64,000 bases of DNA from an uncultured Alphaproteobacteria bacterium (lineage in GTDB: Bacteria > Pseudomonadota > Alphaproteobacteria > HIMB59 > GCA-002718135), in contig CACMGM010000001.1 of the NCBI GenBank assembly GCA_902613275.1, positions 84,692 to 148,691 on the forward strand, in the 5' to 3' direction. Shown piece by piece: positions 28,757 through 38,479 of this stretch; the stretch's first letter is position 1; every line of letters begins with the position of its first letter. Position numbers and translations under genes: made by a program. Under the pieces are notes generated by a model, which ran no database searches, was not told the origin of the DNA, and saw only the letters and a list, made by a program, of their open reading frames with translations.

Positions 28757-29908
28757 TTACTCAAATAGATAAAAATATCCGTAGGCAACAACTAATGCAG
28801 GAATTGCACTATATAATGTAGCTAAAATCGCAGCTTTTGGGGCAAGAGCAATTGCTGGGAATAAGGCATCACCATCATTTGAAATAGCATTACCAAGCTC
28901 TGCAGAAAGAGGAATATAACCATTTAGATAAAACGTTGCCACAACAACTTGCGGTCCACAACCAGGTAAGAAACCAAATAAAATTGCTACTAATGGAACA
29001 AAAGGTAACCATAAATCAAAAAATATTTTTAAATCTAAACTTGTAAAGTACATAAATATTTCAAAGACAAGGAAACCACTAATGACCCAAGTAGTTACAA
29101 AATTAGTTGTATCTACTACTCTTGATAATAATCCTCTACTTTTGTCAGTTGAGCATTGAAAATCACTTAATGGATTTAATGACCACATAAATATTGAAAG
29201 TATAGCTCCAGCAGAAGCTACGAAAACTAAAAGTGAGCTATAAGCTGGTGAAACAAATTCTATCTGAAATGCAACTAGAATGCCTAAAATAAAACCAGGA
29301 ATAAATAAAAAAAGCCAAAAGAAATTAAAATTCGATACAAAAGTTTTATTTATTTTTTCAAATTCAACTTTTATTTTTGTCTCTGATTGCATAAAATTTA
29401 TGCCATGAATAAAATCAATTATATAACCTGAAATTGATCCAACAATTATTCCAATACCAAATATTAAAAGTCCTGTTGTGGGCTCAATAGCAAGTATTAA
29501 AAAAGCTGCATCACCCATTGTTGCTGTTAACACAGCAACTAAGGATCCAAAAGAAATACGACCCTGAATATATTGGGTAACCACAATTATAGCTCCGCCA
29601 CATCCAGGTATTGCACCTAAGAATGCTGCTAGACCAACGTGGAGCTTTTGGGTTTTAGATAGAAAAGTCTTTACATCAAATTTAGTTAGACTATCGAGCC
29701 CAATGAAGACAAAAAGAGTAAATCCTACAAAAACAGATACCTGGATATAAGCGTCAATCATTGATGATCGTATAACTTCTCCAAACTCTCCTCCTTGAAA
29801 AACAAGAGAAAGTAATAATAGACCAAAGAAAGATTTCTTTAATAACCTTCCATCATTCTCTAGAATGATCTTTGTTTTTTCATTAATAGCATTGATTAAA
29901 GCATTCAT
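28757..29908 (-). CDS. Putative 10-TM manganese/heavy-metal exporter
   Basis: Polytopic membrane protein of 383 residues with roughly ten transmembrane segments. Two related repeats are visible: [19 protein letters not shown] in the first half and [19 protein letters not shown] in the second, the signature of the 10-TM putative metal exporter family (Pfam ArsP_2-like). The paired PGCG motifs probably form the transport site. It is divergent from mntR with a strong MntR-type operator between, so manganese is the likely substrate and the gene is probably induced or repressed through MntR. Whether it exports or imports is inferred from family. Confidence 0.82.
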   Translation of the reverse strand: MNALINAINEKTKIILENDGRLLKKSFFGLLLLSLVFQGGEFGEVIRSSMIDAYIQVSVFVGFTLFVFIGLDSLTKFDVKTFLSKTQKLHVGLAAFLGAIPGCGGAIIVVTQYIQGRISFGSLVAVLTATMGDAAFLILAIEPTTGLLIFGIGIIVGSISGYIIDFIHGINFMQSETKIKVEFEKINKTFVSNFNFFWLFLFIPGFILGILVAFQIEFVSPAYSSLLVFVASAGAILSIFMWSLNPLSDFQCSTDKSRGLLSRVVDTTNFVTTWVISGFLVFEIFMYFTSLDLKIFFDLWLPFVPLVAILFGFLPGCGPQVVVATFYLNGYIPLSAELGNAISNDGDALFPAIALAPKAAILATLYSAIPALVVAYGYFYLFE

Positions 29909-29929
29909 AAAAATGTATATATAGCTAAA

Positions 29930-29951
29930 AAATATAGCTATGGCTACATTT
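29930..29951. promoter_or_regulatory. MntR-type operator between exporter and mntR
   Basis: A near-perfect inverted repeat with half-sites AAATATAGC and GCTACATTT around a 4-base centre (tatg); 8 of 9 positions are symmetric. It closely resembles the E. coli MntR box (half-sites AAACATAGC and GCTATGTTT around four bases). A further tatagct half-site lies just to its left (29920-29926). It sits in the 66-base gap between the divergent genes, so it can control both. Confidence 0.8.
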
Positions 29952-29974
29952 TGTATTAATTTTTTTCAATTTTT

Positions 29975-30388
29975 ATGTTAAAAATACCAATGTCTTTCAA
30001 CAAAGTCCGAAATGCTCATAAAACGGAAAATACTGAAGATTATTTAGAGTTAATTGCAGAACTGTTAAATTCCAAAGGGGAAGCTCGTATCGTCGATATT
30101 GCTGAAAGTTTGGGAATTGCGCAAGCCACAGCAAATAAAACAATTCAAAGATTACAAACACAGGGCTATATTAAAAGAGAACCTTATCGATCAATATTTT
30201 TAACTTTTAAAGGTCAAAAAATAGCAAGTGTATCAAAAAAGAGGCATAATATAGTTTATAATTTTTTACTAAATCTTGGATTAGATAAGAGTACGGCCTC
30301 TGAGGATGCAGAGGGAATAGAACATCATGTGAGTGAAAAGACACTCAGAAGAATGGATAATTTTAACTCTAAGAAAAAATTTAATTGA
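29975..30388 (+). CDS. mntR: Manganese-responsive transcriptional regulator, DtxR family
   Basis: Metal-dependent repressor of 137 residues. The N-terminal winged helix is clear: NTEDYLELIAELL, EARIVDIAESLGIAQATANKTIQRLQTQGYI, then the wing YRSIFLTFKGQKIA, followed by the dimerisation/metal region with AEGIEHHVSEKTLRR carrying the E-x-x-E-H-H type ligands. It lacks the SH3-like third domain, as MntR does. An ATG at 29990 (MSFNKVRNAHKTEN) is an alternative start. Its likely target is the divergent exporter, and itself. Confidence 0.88.
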   Translation: MLKIPMSFNKVRNAHKTENTEDYLELIAELLNSKGEARIVDIAESLGIAQATANKTIQRLQTQGYIKREPYRSIFLTFKGQKIASVSKKRHNIVYNFLLNLGLDKSTASEDAEGIEHHVSEKTLRRMDNFNSKKKFN

Positions 30389-30418
30389 TTGCCAAATCAA
30401 TTTTAACTAGTATATAAA

Positions 30419-30449
30419 AAAGAAGGGACACGGCGAATATCCCTTCTTT
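30419..30449. terminator. Bidirectional terminator hairpin between mntR and methyltransferase
   Basis: A 10-bp perfect stem (aaagaaggga / tcccttcttt) with an 11-base loop, flanked by A-runs on the left and T-runs on the right, so it can work on both strands. Two further inverted repeats follow in the same gap: ggtttat/ataaacc (30458-30480) and ttactaat/attagtaa (30481-30531). Confidence 0.75.
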
Positions 30450-30541
30450 TCGATCTTGGTTTATGGATAGAAAATAAACCTTACTAATAAATACCCGATT
30501 CTCTGTTTTGGCTCAAATTTTTAATTAGTAAGCTCTAATTT

Positions 30542-31165
30542 TTAATATTTTTGTAACAAAACAATTTTAATTTTTATTTTGCTTTCAAAATCTTTATTCA
30601 AAGGTAAATAATTTAGAGGTCGAGAAATTTTAATAATTTTTAATGTTTTTTGATATTTTTTCAAAATACTTAAAAAATCCTGTTTCTCCCATAAATCAAT
30701 TCTATGAGTAAATAATACAAAACCTTTTTCTTTGATATTTTTATTAACATTATCAAAAAGTTTATCAAAGTTTTTACAATATGTCATAGAACCAATCAAA
30801 GAAATTAGATCAAATTTTATTTTATAATGATGTAATTGTTCAAAGTTTTTTATTTGTAATTTTTTGTAAATTTTTTTTCCTAATGTAATTTTTAAGCTTT
30901 TTTTTGAAATGTCAGAACCATAGATTTCGGTATTTGGATAAATTTTTTTTAACTCATTACCAAATAAACCAGTCCCACACGCTAAATCTAAGATATTTTT
31001 TGGTTTTATATTAGTTGTTTCTTGAAGAAATTTAATACTTTTTTGAGGAGCTTTATAATTCCATGACTTGAGTGTTGCATCATAATTTTCTGACCAATCG
31101 TCATAGTATTTTCTCGTTTTATTTATATTTCCAACACCTGAAACTAGAGATTTAAAATTATTCAT
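30542..31165 (-). CDS. SAM-dependent methyltransferase (class I)
   Basis: 207-residue class I methyltransferase. The SAM-binding motif I is ILDLACGTGLFGNELKK, and the acidic end of strand 2 is IYGSDISKKSLKI. The substrate is not identifiable. It overlaps the upstream nitrilase-family gene by 8 bases, a pair often seen in alphaproteobacteria where a Nit1-type amidase neighbours a methyltransferase. It is the last gene of the leftward run that starts at the sugar binding protein, but may have separate housekeeping roots. Confidence 0.82.
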   Translation of the reverse strand: MNNFKSLVSGVGNINKTRKYYDDWSENYDATLKSWNYKAPQKSIKFLQETTNIKPKNILDLACGTGLFGNELKKIYPNTEIYGSDISKKSLKITLGKKIYKKLQIKNFEQLHHYKIKFDLISLIGSMTYCKNFDKLFDNVNKNIKEKGFVLFTHRIDLWEKQDFLSILKKYQKTLKIIKISRPLNYLPLNKDFESKIKIKIVLLQKY

Positions 31166-31964
31166 ATTGAAGTGAAGGAATTTTTTTTCTAATTTTTTTT
31201 ACCTCTGTAATATTTATAGTTGAGTTAAGAATGGAAGGTTTATTTTTAGTGCTATTTACGATCTTCCCCCATGGATTAACTAAAAGAGAGTAACCATATG
31301 TCTTTCTTTTCATATGATGGTTTCCACACATACCAGTTGCCACAATAAAAATACTATTTTCTATTGCTCTTGATCGATTCAAAATTTCCCAGTGATCTTT
31401 TCCAGTTGGTCTAGTGAAAGCAGCTGGAACTAAAATAATTAAACAATTTTTTTTAGCAAGTTGCCTGTATAAATTAGGAAATCGTAGATCATAACAAATT
31501 GTCATTCCTAATTTAATATTATTAATTTTAGTATAGATTATTTTATTACCTGCTTTAAACAAGGATGATTCTTGATATTTTTCTTTGTTATTAATTTGAA
31601 CATCAAACATATGAATTTTATCATATGTTTTTTTGATTATTCCGTGATCATCAATAAAAAAAGATCTATTGACTAGTTTAGATTGATTTTTTACTTTTAA
31701 AAGCAAAGATCCAAGATTTATATTAACCTTATTTTTCTTTGCAAAGTTTTTAGCCATTTTTAAAACTGGGCATGTATTTTGATATGGTGCATTTTTTTTT
31801 AAATAATTTTTATCATTGGTAATGATGTTTGAACATTCTGGTGTGCAAATTAAATGAGGTTTAGATTTTAATGCTTTATTAAAATATTTCTCTAGAAATT
31901 TAGAATTCAAATTAGGTATTTGACTTGCAGTAAATTGAACCTGAGAAATTTTTAAATTATTCAT
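31158..31964 (-). CDS. Carbon-nitrogen hydrolase, nitrilase superfamily (Nit1-like)
   Basis: Amidase-type enzyme of 268 residues. The Glu-Lys-Cys triad is visible: Glu in ICTPECSNI, Lys in YDKIHMFDVQI, Cys in GMTICYDLRFPNLYRQLA. The sequence matches the Nit1/Nit2 omega-amidase-like branch, which removes amide from dicarboxylate amides or repairs deaminated glutathione. Substrate not provable here. It begins 5 bases after the MFS gene ends and overlaps the methyltransferase gene. Confidence 0.85.
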   Translation of the reverse strand: MNNLKISQVQFTASQIPNLNSKFLEKYFNKALKSKPHLICTPECSNIITNDKNYLKKNAPYQNTCPVLKMAKNFAKKNKVNINLGSLLLKVKNQSKLVNRSFFIDDHGIIKKTYDKIHMFDVQINNKEKYQESSLFKAGNKIIYTKINNIKLGMTICYDLRFPNLYRQLAKKNCLIILVPAAFTRPTGKDHWEILNRSRAIENSIFIVATGMCGNHHMKRKTYGYSLLVNPWGKIVNSTKNKPSILNSTINITEVKKIRKKIPSLQYE

Positions 31965-31968
31965 TAAT

Positions 31969-33132
31969 TTATTTATATTTAAATAAAAAAATTACCCCAC
32001 AAGTAAATACTATAAAAGATAATAAATACATATTTAGTGTAAGTGAAAATGTTTCTGCTATAAAACCAATTCCTGCGGGCATTATCATTGTAGAAGATAA
32101 TCCAATAGTAATAAGATTTGTTACAGTCATTGGTATACTTTCATTAGATTGTTTTACTGCTTGCCTGATGATTATTGGTACAAAATTTGCTGAAGAAAAA
32201 CCATAAATACCAAACATTACTAAAATAATATAAAAATTGTTGGTAAGTAAAACTATAAACATAATTATAGCGCCAATCATAATAAAATAACAACCAACAA
32301 CCTTTTCAGTAAAAATATCTATTAAGGTATTGGAAAGTAAATTAGCAAAAATTGATCCAATACTCAAAAATATCAATCCTGTACTTGCTAAATGTAATGG
32401 TGCGCCCAAGTCATTGTTTAACCATAATGTTGACCAATCCATTATTATACCGCCTGAGCCAAAGACAAAAAATAAAAGCAGCCCAAATAAAAGAATATTA
32501 CCTTTAGGTATTTTGAATTTTTCAGCCTCACCTTTAAAATCCATATTTCTTGGTAAGCCCAAATAATATACGGTAAATGATGCTAATATGGAAAAGAAAG
32601 CTAAAAAAATAAAAGAAATATATGGCTCATATTCATTTTTCATTATTAAACCTGCTAATCCTCCACCTATAAGAATACCTAAGCTAAAACCCATTGCGTA
32701 ATAAGGAGTAATAATTTTTTTGAATCTTTGTTCAATTAATTGTGAATGTATACCCCCTATTGGCCCTGATGCACCCCATCCAATTCCTGTTGGAATAGCA
32801 GATAATAAGAAATAGAAATATGTTGGAGAAACAATTGATAAAAAAGTAGAAAAAGCAACAATAGGAAAAGCTAAACTCATAACTAACTTTGTCCCAAATT
32901 TTGGAACTAATATTCTTCCAGCTATTTGATTAGAAATAATAAAAAATATTCCAAAAAGTAAAATAGCATAACTTAAATCAGTTTCATCAATTGAAAGTCT
33001 ATTCATATTCCATGGGGTTATTCCAAAATAACAACCCACAACTATCATAGGATAAGCAGATGTTATTACCGATGCAAACGTAGCTCTTTTAAATATTATT
33101 TTATCTTCTTCTAACACAAAGTACTTTACCAA
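31969..33132 (-). CDS. MFS transporter (fucose-permease-like), paralogue A
   Basis: Polytopic protein of up to 387 residues with about 12 transmembrane segments. It shows an MFS loop after helix 2 (GRILVPKFGTKLVM) and conserved glycine-rich helices. It is clearly related to the MFS protein at 53212-54369: both carry INxDRLxIxExxL-like openings and the WSTLWLNNDLGAPL / WSPVWLTKDLGAPL pair. The frame starts with TTG at 33132, overlapping the aldo/keto reductase gene by 7 bases; a GTG at 33117 is an alternative. Substrate unknown; context suggests a carbohydrate or organic-acid product of the ARH locus. Confidence 0.8.
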   Translation of the reverse strand: MVKYFVLEEDKIIFKRATFASVITSAYPMIVVGCYFGITPWNMNRLSIDETDLSYAILLFGIFFIISNQIAGRILVPKFGTKLVMSLAFPIVAFSTFLSIVSPTYFYFLLSAIPTGIGWGASGPIGGIHSQLIEQRFKKIITPYYAMGFSLGILIGGGLAGLIMKNEYEPYISFIFLAFFSILASFTVYYLGLPRNMDFKGEAEKFKIPKGNILLFGLLLFFVFGSGGIIMDWSTLWLNNDLGAPLHLASTGLIFLSIGSIFANLLSNTLIDIFTEKVVGCYFIMIGAIIMFIVLLTNNFYIILVMFGIYGFSSANFVPIIIRQAVKQSNESIPMTVTNLITIGLSSTMIMPAGIGFIAETFSLTLNMYLLSFIVFTCGVIFLFKYK

Positions 33133-34109
33133 CGGTGATGAACATCATCAAAAAAATATTTTGTATAAATATTTTTAATTTCACTCATTAAAAATGAAAT
33201 TTCATTGGCATCTGAGGAAGAGGTATTTAAATTTACATGATCTTTATTTTTTGCGCCTGGAATTACTACACTGACTGCATCATGCATTAAAATCCATCTA
33301 AGTGATAATTGAGATAAAGTTATTCCTGTTGGTATAATCTTTTTCAAATCATCTACGGCTTCTAAAGCTTTATTATAATTAACACCTGAGAAGGTTTCAC
33401 CAACATCAAAAGCATCTCCGTTGATATTGTAATTACGATGATCATCTGGTGCAAATGAAGATACGTTAGTAAATTTACCTGTTAATAATCCACTAGCAAG
33501 TGGAACTCGTACAATTATGGCAATATTTTTTTCTTTTGCAATTTGAAATAATTTTTCAGCAGGTTTTTGCCTAAATATATTAAAAATAACTTGAATAGAT
33601 TTTGTATGGGGAAATTTAATACATTCTAAAGCTTCATCTACAGTCTGAACACTGAAACCATAGTTTTGTATTTTTCCCTTACTTACCAAATAATCTAACA
33701 TTTCAAATGTGGCTTCAGATGAATAAACTTCAGTGGGTGGACAGTGCATTTGTAAAAGATCAATTGTTTCAACATTAAGATTTGATAAAGATTGATCAAC
33801 ATAAGACTCCATTAGTGCTTTATCATAATATCCCTCGGCAACATGTGGATTGATTTGTCTTCCAGCTTTTGTTGCCACATAAATTCTTTCAGAAACAGAT
33901 TTAATGAATTCACCCACAAATTTTTCACTTCTACCCATGCCATAGACATCAGCAGTATCAAAAAAATTAACACCATTTTCAAATGATGATTTTAATACTT
34001 CTTTAGCTTTATCTTCACTAACTTCTCCCCAGTCAGCGCCTATTTGCCAACAACCTAATCCAATTTCTGATACATTCCAATCTAATGATCCAAATTTTCT
34101 ATATTTCAT
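33126..34109 (-). CDS. Aldo/keto reductase
   Basis: NAD(P)H-dependent oxidoreductase with an (alpha/beta)8 barrel, 327 residues. The catalytic tetrad is visible as Asp and Tyr in FFDTADVYGMGRSEK, Lys in YVATKAG and His in LLQMHCPP. It most resembles sugar/aldose-acting AKRs such as the galactose/fucose dehydrogenase or YajO-like group. It starts 2 bases after the first ARH-like gene ends and is probably co-translated with it, so it may reduce or oxidise a sugar released by those enzymes. Confidence 0.88.
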   Translation of the reverse strand: MKYRKFGSLDWNVSEIGLGCWQIGADWGEVSEDKAKEVLKSSFENGVNFFDTADVYGMGRSEKFVGEFIKSVSERIYVATKAGRQINPHVAEGYYDKALMESYVDQSLSNLNVETIDLLQMHCPPTEVYSSEATFEMLDYLVSKGKIQNYGFSVQTVDEALECIKFPHTKSIQVIFNIFRQKPAEKLFQIAKEKNIAIIVRVPLASGLLTGKFTNVSSFAPDDHRNYNINGDAFDVGETFSGVNYNKALEAVDDLKKIIPTGITLSQLSLRWILMHDAVSVVIPGAKNKDHVNLNTSSSDANEISFLMSEIKNIYTKYFFDDVHHRW

Positions 34110-34111
34110 TT

Positions 34112-36271
34112 TTATTTTACTATTATTTCATCAGTAACTAATGTTCCATCTTCTATAACTAATCCCATGGCTCCTGTATCAAGAACGTTTGTTTTATCTT
34201 CATATTCCAAAACTAAATCATTTTCTAAATATGCTGATAAATTATTATTATCAATTTTGAGAGATAAATTATAGTTTTTAAAATACTCTAAATCAAAATC
34301 TATTTCTTTTAAAATTTCAACATCATTTATTACTTTTATTAATTGAAGTTTATTTGATGAAGTAATCACTAATCCATAATACCTATTCAAACCCTGAACT
34401 CTTACAGCAAGACCGCCTGTAGTTAATCTTTGAACTGCTATCTCAGCACTAACAGTATAATTTTTCCATGCTTCATTACCGGTAATAATTATACCTCTAC
34501 CTCTATCTTTTGTGATTCTAAAAGTTCGAGCACCAACTTCCCACTTATCTACTGCATTTACCCAGCTAGATTTCCACATTGTTGCTTTCGATTTAACCAC
34601 GCCTCTTTTATGTTCCCCAATATGCTTGGGCTTATAAAATGAACAATTTGGTTCTCCAGTAAAATCTAATTGGTTTATTATCAAACTTCCTGAATTTGTT
34701 TCTTCTGATTCAATAGAAAAGCCTACTTGAGTTATAGGATTACCTTCTGTTGATGGAATTTTCCATTTTAAGTTATGTGATTTACCAGGATAAATGATGA
34801 TTTCCTCTGAATTCATTCTTTCATATTCATCATCTTTTCCAAAAATATTTATAAAACATTTTACATTGATTGGTTTGTCAGAGTTAGAAATAAAACTTAT
34901 TTCAGATTGAATTGTTTGACCAGAATATAATAATGGACATGAAATAAAGTTATAACTTTGAAAAAATTTTTCTCTAGCACGTCCTGCTAATTCAAGTAGT
35001 TCTTGAGGAAAAAAAATATCAACTAGTGCTTCTGATATAACACCAGGAGCAACTCTATCAAATTTAATCTCTAGGCCTCTACTTCCCAATTTGCTGTCAT
35101 GTTTGATATTTTTGACATGAGTAGAAATATTTTTATTTTCCTTATAATTAGCTCTCCAACCTTGGACTGAACCAGGCATTTCAAAATGAAATCTAGAACC
35201 ATTTTTTGGCTGAACAATATTTTCATTATTCATTCTTTTAGCAGTATTAATAATTTTATAAGCTTCAGTTAAAGCATCTGTTTGAGTTTCACCACCATTG
35301 GCAGTTGGACAATACATTCTATCTTGAATTGGGGATAGATAGTCAGGTCCTTTATTTAAACCCTCTAATCCATTTTTAATACCCATCAAGCAACCAACAT
35401 TTCCAGAATTACAATCTGTATCTCGACCTGCAGTGTTAACAATCATCAATGTTTTTTGAAGATCATCATCACCAAATAATAATGATAGAATTATAATAGC
35501 ATGGTTAGGTATCATGTGACACTCTCCTAAATATTTATCATAATCATAGTTTTCTGCTAAGAATTGTCGAGCTTGCATCCAGTCACTATTTCCAGATCGT
35601 ATATTTTGAAGTTCTCCAATTACTTTATAAATTTCAGATGTATTGGGAATATATTTTTTACTCTCATTAATTATTTTATTAATATCTTTTTCGATAAAAG
35701 CTAATGACTCCATAGCGGCAACCATTTGCGCTCCATAAATTGCTTCTCCATCATGACTTACGCTTGCTGCTTTTTTTGCTAGTTCAACTGCTTTTTCTGG
35801 ATCACCCGGAGCTACTAAAGCCCAACCATCAATAAATATTTGAGCGCCTATTTGTTGTGCAATAACTTCACCATTTGTTTCAATAGATCCACTCATTGGT
35901 GCATGAATACCATCTTTAAGATTTTGAAATGCTGTATCTTCAGCTGAGTGACCTCTACCTCCCCACCACAAAACAGTTTTATTTTCTATGAGATTGTTTA
36001 GCCAACTTTGACCTATTTGTTTTGCAGTTATATTAGGATCAAAATTATTTTCTCTTAAAGCTCTTAAAAAAGTAAAGGTGCCAGTTATATCGTCATCAGT
36101 TACAACCAAAGGGACATTTAATTTTTCATTTACATAATAATTAATCTGACCTAACTCTTCTAATATTCTTTCGTGAGTCCATTGCTCAAAAGGACGTCCT
36201 AGATAAACACCTATTAATTTACCAAGCACACCTGCATATACTTTTTCCTCATAAACTTTATCTAGTTTCAT
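34112..36271 (-). CDS. ADP-ribosylglycohydrolase-like protein with beta-sandwich C-terminus, copy 1 (divergent)
   Basis: One of four tandem paralogues (719 residues). Domain 1 (about 1-340) is the DraG/ARH fold: VYAGVLGKLIGVYLGRPFE at the start, metal ligands in VTDDDITGTF (about 57-66), SHDGEAIYGAQ, and NTAGRDTDCNSGNVG (about 280). Residues ~360-530 look like a beta-sandwich/CBM-like module, and ~550-719 like a LamG/DUF1080-type module (GGLAVRVQGLNRYYGLVI). No signal peptide, so cytosolic. ATG ATG doublet at 36274/36271; the GGAGG site favours 36271. It is the most distinct of the four (GRDTD where the others have GWDTD, shorter C-terminal insert). Real substrate unknown. Confidence 0.85.
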   Translation of the reverse strand: MKLDKVYEEKVYAGVLGKLIGVYLGRPFEQWTHERILEELGQINYYVNEKLNVPLVVTDDDITGTFTFLRALRENNFDPNITAKQIGQSWLNNLIENKTVLWWGGRGHSAEDTAFQNLKDGIHAPMSGSIETNGEVIAQQIGAQIFIDGWALVAPGDPEKAVELAKKAASVSHDGEAIYGAQMVAAMESLAFIEKDINKIINESKKYIPNTSEIYKVIGELQNIRSGNSDWMQARQFLAENYDYDKYLGECHMIPNHAIIILSLLFGDDDLQKTLMIVNTAGRDTDCNSGNVGCLMGIKNGLEGLNKGPDYLSPIQDRMYCPTANGGETQTDALTEAYKIINTAKRMNNENIVQPKNGSRFHFEMPGSVQGWRANYKENKNISTHVKNIKHDSKLGSRGLEIKFDRVAPGVISEALVDIFFPQELLELAGRAREKFFQSYNFISCPLLYSGQTIQSEISFISNSDKPINVKCFINIFGKDDEYERMNSEEIIIYPGKSHNLKWKIPSTEGNPITQVGFSIESEETNSGSLIINQLDFTGEPNCSFYKPKHIGEHKRGVVKSKATMWKSSWVNAVDKWEVGARTFRITKDRGRGIIITGNEAWKNYTVSAEIAVQRLTTGGLAVRVQGLNRYYGLVITSSNKLQLIKVINDVEILKEIDFDLEYFKNYNLSLKIDNNNLSAYLENDLVLEYEDKTNVLDTGAMGLVIEDGTLVTDEIIVK

Positions 36272-36291
36272 CATTCCTCCTCTTTGTCTTT

Positions 36292-38454
36292 TTACTCAAT
36301 TGATATTGAATCACTCTGAATGGCACCATTTTCAGTTAAAAAACCAATCATTCCCTCTTCATATGGGTTCGATTTATCTTCAACTTCAATTAATAGTTTA
36401 TTATCAACAAAACCTTGTAATTTATTACCATCAACCTTAAATTTCAATTCATAGTCTTTAAAGAATTCGAGATCAAAATCAATTTCTTTAAGAGTTTTCA
36501 GGTCGTACTCCATTTTATTAATTTTAAGTTTATTTTCTTTTGTAAGCTCAAGAGAATAATACCTTTTGAGACCTTGAGATCTAAGTATCAAACCTCCAGC
36601 AGATGCAAGAGGAATAGAAATCTTTGCTGAAATTGAATAATCTTTCCATGTTTCACTTCCAGTCATTATATGACCACGGCCAATACCTCTTACAACTTTA
36701 AACGACTCGTTATGACGGTATTGCCATTTATCAACATCATTTACCCAAGCTCTTTTCCATAATTGCCCGTAAACTTCCTCTTTGTAAAAAATACCTCTTT
36801 TAAATTCATCTATATGATCTGGTCTTTTGAATATCATTTTTGGGGAACCAGATATATTTAAATAATTAATTAATAATTTTCCTGAAATATTATCATCAGA
36901 GTTTATGCTTATCCCAATTTGACCAATTGGGTTAGAAAATGTATCAGGAACAATCCACTCTATAACACAATTTTCATTAGCTTTGAGATTATAATCTTCT
37001 GATGAAATTTTAATTAATTTATCACCGTCACCCCAATATTTTATAAATAAATTAATTCTTAGATCTTTTTCAGATTTTGAAACAATTTCTGTTTTTATCT
37101 TTTGTCCTGTGTAAACTGTAGGGCAAGCAACATAGTCATAATGAAAATATCTTTGTACTTGATAGCCTTCTAATTTAGTAAACCATTCTGGAAAAAAACT
37201 ATCGACAAAAACTTCACTTGAAAGTCCAAAAGATAAATCTGTAAAGCTAACTTGTAATGCCCTTGTTCCATTAGCAGATTTAAATTCAACATTAGATAAA
37301 CTTGTATTTAGATTGTTATCATTCGTTTTATCAACCATCCACCCTTGAGTTGCGGTTTCCATTTCAAAGTTATATCTTGCATTATTTTTAATAACTTTAC
37401 TTTCAAGTCCATTCATTCTTCTTGTTATATTAATAATATTTTGACTTTCTAATAATGCATCAGTCATAGTTTCAGAGCCATAAGCAGTTGGTAAATAAAT
37501 TATATCATTAACTGGTGTTATATAATCTGGACCCTTCTGGATACCTTCTAATTCATTTTTAATACCTAAAATACAACCGACGTTTCCTGAATTGCAATCA
37601 GTATCCCAACCAGCAGTATTAACTATCATTAATGATTTTTGAAAATCATCATCTCCAAATAGTAAAGCTAAGATAATGAGTGCATGGTTAGGTACGATAT
37701 GACAATTTCCTGGAAATTTACTGTATCCATATTTATCTTCAATTTTAGATCTTGCTTGTTCCCAATCTAAATTACCAGAACTCCAATCCTGAATGTCTGA
37801 TATGAGTTTGTAAATTGTTGAGTCAGTTGGTACAAATTTTTTACTTTCTTCGATAATTTTTTTAATATCATTTTCAATAAATGCCATAGCTTCCATTGCA
37901 GCAACAACTTGAGCGCCGTAAACAGACTCACCATCATGACTGACACTTCCTGCTCTTTTTGCTAAATCAACGGCTTGTTCTGGATCTCCAGGAGAAACCA
38001 TTCCCCAACCATCAATAAAAATTTGCGCTCCAATTTGTTCAGCAATTACTTTACCATTTTGTGCAATTGAACCACTTTCAGGCGCATGAATGCCTTGCTT
38101 AAGATTCATGTAGGCACTTTCTTCAGTTAAAACACCCTTTCCAGCCCAAGCAAGTACTGTCTGGTTTTCTAAGCAATAATTTAACCAGGTTTGACCAATT
38201 TGTTTGGGAGAAATATTTTTGTCAAAGTTAAAATGTTTTAAAGCGTTTATAAATCTAAACGTACCAGTTAAATCATCATCTGTTACGTGTATTGGAAAAT
38301 CAAGTTTATCATTTACATAATAATTTATAGGACCTAGTTCTTCCATGATCCTATCATAATACCAACCTTCAAATGGTCTGCCCAAATAAACTCCAATGAT
38401 CTTTCCTAGGACACCAGCATAAACTTTATTTTCAAATACTTTATCTAAATTCAT
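36292..38454 (-). CDS. ADP-ribosylglycohydrolase-like protein with beta-sandwich C-terminus, copy 2
   Basis: 720 residues, same three-part build. ARH domain: metal ligands at VTDDDLTGTF (57-66) and AGWDTDCNSGNVG (281-293), with SHDGESVYGAQ at 172-182. After about residue 350 the sequence changes to beta-rich segments beginning YNFEMETATQGWMVDK, then a C-terminal LamG/DUF1080-like part (from about 590; WKDYSISAKISIPLASAGGL, RSQGLKRYYSLELT). In known ARH enzymes the aspartates bind two Mg ions and the enzyme cleaves N- or O-glycosidic bonds to ADP-ribose. Here the sugar-importer context suggests another glycoside. A GGGAGAA site precedes the ATG. Confidence 0.87.
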   Translation of the reverse strand: MNLDKVFENKVYAGVLGKIIGVYLGRPFEGWYYDRIMEELGPINYYVNDKLDFPIHVTDDDLTGTFRFINALKHFNFDKNISPKQIGQTWLNYCLENQTVLAWAGKGVLTEESAYMNLKQGIHAPESGSIAQNGKVIAEQIGAQIFIDGWGMVSPGDPEQAVDLAKRAGSVSHDGESVYGAQVVAAMEAMAFIENDIKKIIEESKKFVPTDSTIYKLISDIQDWSSGNLDWEQARSKIEDKYGYSKFPGNCHIVPNHALIILALLFGDDDFQKSLMIVNTAGWDTDCNSGNVGCILGIKNELEGIQKGPDYITPVNDIIYLPTAYGSETMTDALLESQNIINITRRMNGLESKVIKNNARYNFEMETATQGWMVDKTNDNNLNTSLSNVEFKSANGTRALQVSFTDLSFGLSSEVFVDSFFPEWFTKLEGYQVQRYFHYDYVACPTVYTGQKIKTEIVSKSEKDLRINLFIKYWGDGDKLIKISSEDYNLKANENCVIEWIVPDTFSNPIGQIGISINSDDNISGKLLINYLNISGSPKMIFKRPDHIDEFKRGIFYKEEVYGQLWKRAWVNDVDKWQYRHNESFKVVRGIGRGHIMTGSETWKDYSISAKISIPLASAGGLILRSQGLKRYYSLELTKENKLKINKMEYDLKTLKEIDFDLEFFKDYELKFKVDGNKLQGFVDNKLLIEVEDKSNPYEEGMIGFLTENGAIQSDSISIE

Positions 38455-38479
38455 TTTATTCTCCCAAATGATTATTCTA

